Part shown: one piece after another, positions 59,394-64,000 of the stretch
Layout: every line of letters begins with the position of its first letter
Position numbering within the stretch: position 1 is the stretch's first letter
From: CAVSRC01 sp963798195
GTDB taxonomy: Bacteria > Pseudomonadota > Alphaproteobacteria > Rhizobiales > Kaistiaceae
DNA: 64,000 nucleotides
Reading direction: 5' to 3'
NCBI GenBank assembly: GCA_963798195.1
Contig: CAWCSF010000010.1
Span: 1,736,001-1,800,000 of the forward strand
Notes under the pieces: model-generated
Told to the model about the DNA's origin: nothing
Databases searched by the model: none
Seen by the model: only the letters and a program-made list of their open reading frames with translations
Made by a program: the position numbers and the translations under genes

Positions 59394-60605
59394 CTAGGCG
59401 GCCCGTTCGATGGCCATGGCGACGCCCTGGCCGACGCCGACGCACATGGTTGCGAGACCCAACTTGCCGCCGTTCCCGGCAAGCCCTATTGCCACGTCTG
59501 CCGCAAGTCGCGCACCGGACATGCCGAGCGGATGGCCATAGGCAATGGCACCGCCGTTCGGGTTTACGTGGGCTGCGTCGTCAGCAAGCCCGAGTTGCCT
59601 GAGGCAGGCCAGAGACTGACTGGCAAAGGCCTCGTTCAATTCGATCAGATCGAAAGCCGATATCTTGAGCCCGAGGCGGGCCATCAGCTTTTCGGTTGCC
59701 GGTACCGGGCCGATGCCCATGATACGCGGCGGCACGCCGGCTGAGGCCATGCCCACGATGCGCGCCAGCGGCTTGAATCCGTACTCCTTCACGGCCTCGC
59801 CGGACGCAATCAGCAGTGCCTGCGCACCGTCGTTGACGCCGGAGGCGTTGCCCGCCGTGACGGTACCGCCCGCCCGCACGATCGGCTTTAGCTTGGTGAG
59901 GGCCTCCAGCGTCGTATCGGCACGGGGATGCTCATCGGTGTCGACCATGATCGGACCGGTCTTGCGGCTGCCGGGCGTCTCGACCCCGACGATACGGTCC
60001 TTAAGCGCACCGCTTTCCATCGCCTTCCTGGCGCGCTCCTGCGAGCGCAGCGAGAAGGCGTCCTGATCGGTTCGGTTCACCTGATAATCTTCAGCAACGT
60101 TCTCTGCTGTCTCCGGCATGGAGTCGACGCCGTACTGTTCCTTCATCAGCGGATTGATGAAGCGCCAGCCGATGGTGGTGTCATAGACGTCCGCAGAGCG
60201 CTGAAAGGCGGCCTCCGCTTTTCCCATGACCAGAGGCGCGCGGGTCATCGACTCAACTCCGCCGGCGATCACCACGTCCAGTTCGCCGGCGCGGATCGCG
60301 CGCGCGGCAGTGCCAACCGCATCAAGGCCGGAGGCACATAGGCGGTTCATCGTCGTGCCGGGCACACTCTCCGGCAGGCCGGCAAGCAGCGCAGCCATAC
60401 GCGCAACGTTGCGGTTGTCCTCGCCGGCTTGGTTGGCGCAGCCGAGGATCACCTCCTGCACGGCCTTGGCGAGCCCCTCGTGCCGGGCGAGCAGTGCCTT
60501 GATCGGAACCGCGGCAAGATCGTCGGCGCGCACCTTGGCCAAACCACCGGCAAACCGGCCGATGGGAGTCCGGATGGCGTCGCAGATAAAGGCTTCGCGG
60601 CTCAT
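59394..60605 (-). CDS. Thiolase, 3-oxoadipyl-CoA thiolase-like
   Basis: This is a 403-residue thiolase. The acylated Cys is at 90 (MNRLCASGL), His in GGAIAYGHPLGMSGAR and the second Cys in TMCVGVGQG. The N-terminus AFICDAIRTPIGRFAGGLAKVRADDLAAVPIKALL resembles PcaF. It cleaves a 3-oxoacyl-CoA to acetyl-CoA and a shorter acyl-CoA. It is the last gene of the operon with class I CoA-transferase subunits and an Fe-ADH; 3-oxoadipate-like substrates are one possibility. Confidence 0.88.
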   Translation of the reverse strand: MSREAFICDAIRTPIGRFAGGLAKVRADDLAAVPIKALLARHEGLAKAVQEVILGCANQAGEDNRNVARMAALLAGLPESVPGTTMNRLCASGLDAVGTAARAIRAGELDVVIAGGVESMTRAPLVMGKAEAAFQRSADVYDTTIGWRFINPLMKEQYGVDSMPETAENVAEDYQVNRTDQDAFSLRSQERARKAMESGALKDRIVGVETPGSRKTGPIMVDTDEHPRADTTLEALTKLKPIVRAGGTVTAGNASGVNDGAQALLIASGEAVKEYGFKPLARIVGMASAGVPPRIMGIGPVPATEKLMARLGLKISAFDLIELNEAFASQSLACLRQLGLADDAAHVNPNGGAIAYGHPLGMSGARLAADVAIGLAGNGGKLGLATMCVGVGQGVAMAIERAA

Positions 60606-60660
60606 GCATCTTCTCCGTGTGGCAGGCCGGCGAGGCCAGCGTTGATGGCTTGGTCAGAAG

Positions 60661-61813
60661 CTAGGCGGACTGCTTCAGTATCTGGCGAACGTCGTCGGGA
60701 CGGATGTCCTTCGCCTCGCCGAGTTCGGTGTGCCCGACCTCCTCCAGATGGGCAAGAATTCCTGCCTCGTCTATGGTCAATTTCATGTCAGATGCCCTGA
60801 TCGGACAGCCCATCCGCTGGAAGAAGTCTTCCGTTTTCGCGATGCCGGCCTCTGCCGCCTTGCGATCGTCGGTCTCGGTGATGCCCCATACGTTGCGGGC
60901 ATAGCGCGCCAGCATCGCGGTCTTCTGCGGCAGCTTGTACCGCATCAGCGTTGGCATGATCATGGTCAGGGTCCGCGCATGATCGACATCATGCAGCGCG
61001 GTGATGGCATGGCCGATGTAATGCGTCGACCAATCCTGCGGTACGCCGGCGCCGATCAGGCCGTTCAGTGCCTGATTCGCCGCCCACATCACGTTCTCAC
61101 AGGCTTCCACACTCCTTGTCTCCACGAGCTTCGGGCCCCACTCGGCCAGCACCTTCATGAGCGTCTCGCTGAAGCCGTGCTGGATCGGTGTATTCGCCGG
61201 CGTCGTCATGTATTGCTCGAGCACGTGCGTGAACGCATCGACGGCGCCGTTCTCAAGCTGACGCCGGCTCAGGCTCAACATGGTCGATGGATCGAGGATG
61301 GCGAAACGCGGCCGCGTCTCGTGGTTCTCGAAGGGATATTTGAGCTTGCGGCCCTTGTGGGTGATCACCGATACGGCATTGCTCTCGGAGCCCGTCGCCG
61401 GCAGCGTCAGCACCGCCCCGACCGGCAGCGGATTTGCCGGAAAGCGCCCCGCCATAAGTTCGTCCCACGGATCGCCTCCGGTGATCGGTATGACGTTGGC
61501 CAGGAACTTCGCGGCATCAACCACCGAGCCGCCGCCAACGCCGAGCACCATTTCGGACTTGTGACGCCGCGCCGCCTCGGCCGCCTTGAGGATGGTCTCA
61601 TAGACCGGATTGACCTCGACGCCACCGAACTCCTCGATGTCGCATCCCTTGAGCGCCACCATCACCTGATCGTAGACGCCATTCTTCTTGATGCTGCCGC
61701 CGCCATAGAGAAGCAGGACGCGCGTCCCCTTGGGCACAAGATCCTTCAATGACGCAGATCTCGCCGACGCCGAACCTAATCTCGGTCGGGTTCTTCAGGC
61801 GAAACTGAACCAT
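60661..61813 (-). pseudogene. Fe-type alcohol dehydrogenase (YqhD/BDH-like), frameshifted near N-terminus
   Basis: From ATG 61,813 (GAGG upstream) the sequence reads MVQFRLKNPTEIRFGVGEI, the normal start of YqhD-like dehydrogenases, then goes out of frame. One extra base near 61,745-61,755 explains it: the other frame continues LKDLVPKGTRVLLLYGGGSIKKNG to the end at 60,661. Corrected length is 383 residues. Metal-site residues are present (DAFTHVLEQY, GHAITALHDVDH). A translation from the TTG at the junction would lack the first strand. Error or true mutation cannot be decided. Confidence 0.82.
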
Positions 61814-61846
61814 CCTCAACCTCCCTGTTGGTCTCTCGCAGCGGCG

Positions 61847-62587
61847 CTAGGCCGCATCGCGTCCCAATGCTTCAAGCAGTTCCGATGCAGTGCGGGCCAT
61901 ATCGCGATCGATGGGCGGAAGCTGCTGGACGGGCGACGCCTTCGGCGGCATCCACGGCACGCAATCGAGCGCTTCGCTCTGTCCGATTCCGTCGGCGACG
62001 CCATCGAGCGTCAATTCGCCGGCCGCGAAACTGAAGCGGGCGCGCGGCGTCATCAGGCAGGTCGGACCAGCGCCCCGCGCCGCGCCCTTGGCGCGAAGGC
62101 CGGGGCTGGTGACGAAGTCCACCTTCTCGACGAAACGCCGACGGTCGTGCGGCATCATGATGAGCACCTCGCGGGCAAGGAGCGCGATGTCGTGCGCGCC
62201 ACCGGAGCCGACCAACCGCAACGGCGGCTTGCCCGCCCTGTTGAGCGAGGTGCTGTTGAGGTTGCCGTGGCGATCGACCTGCGCCGCGGAGAGGAGGCCG
62301 CGATCGATGCGCCCCTGTTGCAGCATGGCGAAGACGCCGAGGCACGAGGTCGTCATCGCCGTGTTGGCGACCACCGAAGGGCTACCGGTCGAAAGCGGCG
62401 GGACCGGCGGATCGGTGTCGACTGCGCCAGATTCGTAGATGAGGATTGCGTTCGGAGCGTGATGGCGCTTCGCCGTCATGGCCGCCAGTGACGGGACGCC
62501 AATGCCGACGAAGCAGACCTCGCCATCGCGGATTTCCCGCGCGGCGAGCGCGATGAAGCGCACCGTTTCCTCCCGGGCGTCGCTCAT
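61847..62587 (-). CDS. Class I CoA-transferase subunit B (GctB/CatJ-like)
   Basis: This 246-residue protein has FIALAAREIRDGEVCFVGIGVPSLAA and the probable catalytic Glu52 in IYESGAVD, then SAAQVDRHGNLNST. It pairs with the A subunit, whose stop overlaps the ATG by 4 bp. Class I enzymes transfer CoA between carboxylic acids through a glutamyl-CoA intermediate. Relatives act on glutaconate, 3-oxoadipate or (IpdAB) steroid ring products; the substrate here is unknown. Confidence 0.85.
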   Translation of the reverse strand: MSDAREETVRFIALAAREIRDGEVCFVGIGVPSLAAMTAKRHHAPNAILIYESGAVDTDPPVPPLSTGSPSVVANTAMTTSCLGVFAMLQQGRIDRGLLSAAQVDRHGNLNSTSLNRAGKPPLRLVGSGGAHDIALLAREVLIMMPHDRRRFVEKVDFVTSPGLRAKGAARGAGPTCLMTPRARFSFAAGELTLDGVADGIGQSEALDCVPWMPPKASPVQQLPPIDRDMARTASELLEALGRDAA

Positions 62588-63474
62588 GACACGGCCTCCG
62601 GAACGCGGTCGAGCGCAGTCTTGAGGGTATCCAGCCGGTTCTTGTCCAGCCGCTTGAGATAGGCGTCGAAATCCGCCTGCCCGCGGACCTCGGTATCGAT
62701 CCACGCGTCCAGCTTGCCCGCGTCGCGCGAGAGATCGTCCCACGCGCCGTAGGCATCGTCGTCACGGCCATAATGGCCGGCGACGTAGGATGGATAGGCG
62801 CCGAACGGGACGTGGCTGACCGCGGCGACCATGAAGCCCGGCACGACGGTGCGGTCGGACTCGCGCCGCACGACCTCGCGCGGCACGATCTCCTCGACCG
62901 TGGCAATCACCTTCCGGCTCGCCAGCGCGCCCTCGACGCTGTCGCCGGGAAGACCGAAGAGCTGAAGGTTGCCGTCCTCGTCCGCGCGCTGTGCGTGGAG
63001 AATGGCGACATCCGGCTTCAATGCCGGCACGGCGGCCAACGTCTCGTTCGTGTAGGGGCAAGTGACCGTCTGGACACCGACCTTTCCCGGCAGGTCACCA
63101 CCGGAAAGCGTGGCGGCCGGGATGAACGGAATGCCGAGGGCAGCGGCATGCAGCCGCAGCACCATGGCAAAGTTCGTCCAGTCCTCCACCTCGATCGCTC
63201 CGGCTTCCGCCGCGCGGCGGAACGCATGCGCCAGGCCGATGCCGGGATTGCCGATGTATCCGGCCATCACCTTGCGGACGGCCCCGGCCGCAATCAGCAG
63301 GTCAAAAATGATGTCGGCGCCGGACCGGCAGAGCACGAGATTCTTCCGGCTTTGCCGGACGATTTCATGCGCGATAGCGAAAGGAATGCATTGCCCGAAC
63401 CCACCGACGAAGACCGTGTCACCGTCGCGGATATGGCTTTCGACGGCGGTACGAAGCGGGACGACTTTGCTCAC
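62584..63474 (-). CDS. Class I CoA-transferase subunit A (GctA/CatI-like)
   Basis: This is a 296-residue protein with VESHIRDGDTVFVGGFGQCIPFAIAHEIVRQ, MAGYIGNPGIGLAHAFRRA and AILHAQRADEDGNLQLFG, typical of the alpha subunit. I use GTG 63,474; the frame continues to 63,570, but the added part is arginine-rich and lacks family character. It is the first gene of the operon GctA-GctB-Fe-ADH-thiolase. An inverted repeat lies just upstream (63,497-63,510). Confidence 0.85.
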   Translation of the reverse strand: MSKVVPLRTAVESHIRDGDTVFVGGFGQCIPFAIAHEIVRQSRKNLVLCRSGADIIFDLLIAAGAVRKVMAGYIGNPGIGLAHAFRRAAEAGAIEVEDWTNFAMVLRLHAAALGIPFIPAATLSGGDLPGKVGVQTVTCPYTNETLAAVPALKPDVAILHAQRADEDGNLQLFGLPGDSVEGALASRKVIATVEEIVPREVVRRESDRTVVPGFMVAAVSHVPFGAYPSYVAGHYGRDDDAYGAWDDLSRDAGKLDAWIDTEVRGQADFDAYLKRLDKNRLDTLKTALDRVPEAVS

Positions 63475-63754
63475 GCAGGGTTCCAATGCGGCTGGATTGA
63501 ATTGTTTCAAACGGATAACGCGGCGGGCTCGGCGGCGCAACCTTTCTCCGCCGCGAACAGGCCGCGTCATGTGGGCATGAGGCCATGCGAAGACCGAAAC
63601 CCGGCGGCTGCCGGCTGCATCCCACTTGCCGTCCAGCAGCTTTGCAGAATCGTGGAGGAATTTGACGCCGAGAAGACCGACACCCTAGGGTATGAAAGCT
63701 TTCAACAGCCCGGCGCAGCGGCTGACAACGAGCATCCATGGGGAGAGTTCCGCA
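63475..63754. promoter_or_regulatory. Divergent region between CoA-transferase operon and kinase gene
   Basis: 280 bp hold no gene that I support. It must contain promoters for both directions. It includes the inverted repeat TTGAA-N4-TTCAA at 63,497-63,510 and a perfect 10 bp palindrome ACCCTAGGGT at 63,682-63,691. Confidence 0.45.
63497..63510. repeat. Inverted repeat TTGAA-N4-TTCAA
   Basis: Perfect 5 bp arms lie 23 bp upstream of the subunit A start, in a position that fits an operator. If the longer start of subunit A were used, it would fall in coding sequence. Confidence 0.3.
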
Positions 63755-64000
63755 ATGAAGAAGCTGATGAATTCCGCCGACGCTTTTGTCGACGAAATGC
63801 TGGAAGGCCTCTGCGCCGCCCATCCGTCTCTCGTGCGAACCGGCGAGTCGGGCCGCGTGATCCGATCCAGCAAGGCCCCGGCCAAAGGCAAGGTCGGCAT
63901 CGTGTCCGGTGGCGGCTCCGGCCACCTCCCCCTCTTCACGGGCTATGTCGGCGATGGACTGCTCGACTCCTGCGCCATCGGCGATGTTTTCGCGGGCCCG
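63755..64000 (+). CDS. Dihydroxyacetone kinase-family protein (DhaK/Dak1 domain), N-terminal part
   Basis: 82 codons are visible. After MKKLMNSADAFVDEMLEGL comes KVGIVSGGGSGHLPLFTGYVG and CAIGDVFAGP, the DhaK substrate-binding N-terminus with the GGGSGH loop whose His forms the covalent hemiaminal bond. The ATG has GGGGAGAG about 9 bp upstream. The family phosphorylates dihydroxyacetone or other ketoses such as D-erythrulose (LerK-like). The gene runs off the window end. Confidence 0.88.
   Translation, partial: MKKLMNSADAFVDEMLEGLCAAHPSLVRTGESGRVIRSSKAPAKGKVGIVSGGGSGHLPLFTGYVGDGLLDSCAIGDVFAGP

Noticed and set aside
63682..63691. Perfect palindrome ACCCTAGGGT upstream of the DhaK-family gene
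   Set aside because: It is too short and has no second copy in the window, so I do not call it an operator.
1..64000. CRISPR arrays, tRNA/rRNA genes, insertion sequences, integrases or phage genes
   Set aside because: I saw no repeat-spacer pattern, no cloverleaf-like sequence and no transposase or integrase-like protein. A dedicated search tool could still find small or diverged cases.

Overview
This 64 kb window is GC-rich and densely coded. Every gene family and the operon layout fit a soil or plant-associated alphaproteobacterium, most likely Hyphomicrobiales (Rhizobiales). The evidence is an ectoine/hydroxyectoine uptake and catabolism locus of the rhizobial type, several OppA/DppA-type ABC importers, and an ABC-exported surface polysaccharide cluster. 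I cannot name the genus. I see no tRNA, rRNA, CRISPR array, insertion sequence or phage gene.

Region 1 (1-26,066) is a surface glycan cluster. It has an O-antigen ligase/polymerase-like membrane protein, a three-gene module that makes and loads the first sugar (FlaA1/WbpM-type 4,6-dehydratase, WecA/WbpL-type initiating transferase, SDR reductase/epimerase), a Wzm/Wzt exporter, a lipid-phosphate-sugar synthase plus GT-C pair, and many glycosyltransferases. A ten-gene minus-strand operon runs 26,066 to 12,539: a CapK/PaaK-like adenylate-forming enzyme, a NodB-fold deacetylase, UDP-GlcNAc 2-epimerase, four GT1/GT4-type transferases (one fused to a GH99-like barrel), a radical SAM protein with unusual cysteine spacing, a sulfotransferase and a GT90 enzyme. 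No Wzx flippase is present, so export should be through Wzm/Wzt.

Region 2 (26,312-37,617) is a two-armed ectoine/hydroxyectoine locus. One arm is ehuB-ehuC-ehuD-ehuA-doeX-doeC-doeD on the minus strand. The other is eutB-eutC-doeA-doeB on the plus strand. They diverge from a 308 bp intergenic region. eutA and the usual MocR-type regulator EnuR are absent from the window.

Region 3 (37,627-48,100) looks like a GntR-controlled oligosaccharide locus: a FadR-type GntR regulator, a GHL6-type glycoside hydrolase with a GH42-like trimerisation domain, and a six-gene minus-strand operon (binding protein, D-2-hydroxyacid dehydrogenase, two permeases, two ATPases). The last ATPase is frameshifted inside its Walker A motif. 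A shared GATTTTGATATA element precedes both the hydrolase and the transporter operon.

Region 4 (48,165-59,351) looks like a LacI-controlled regulon: an enolase-superfamily enzyme plus a complete second Dpp-type importer, and a separate operon of two class III CoA-transferases and a MaoC-like protein next to the lacI-family gene. Matching TTGCAT-N4-ATGCAA palindromes lie upstream of both operons.

Region 5 (59,394-63,474) is a minus-strand operon of class I CoA-transferase subunits A and B, a frameshifted Fe-type alcohol dehydrogenase and a thiolase. The window ends in a plus-strand dihydroxyacetone kinase-family gene. Two single-base frameshifts (near 41,483 and 61,750) are either real mutations or assembly errors.
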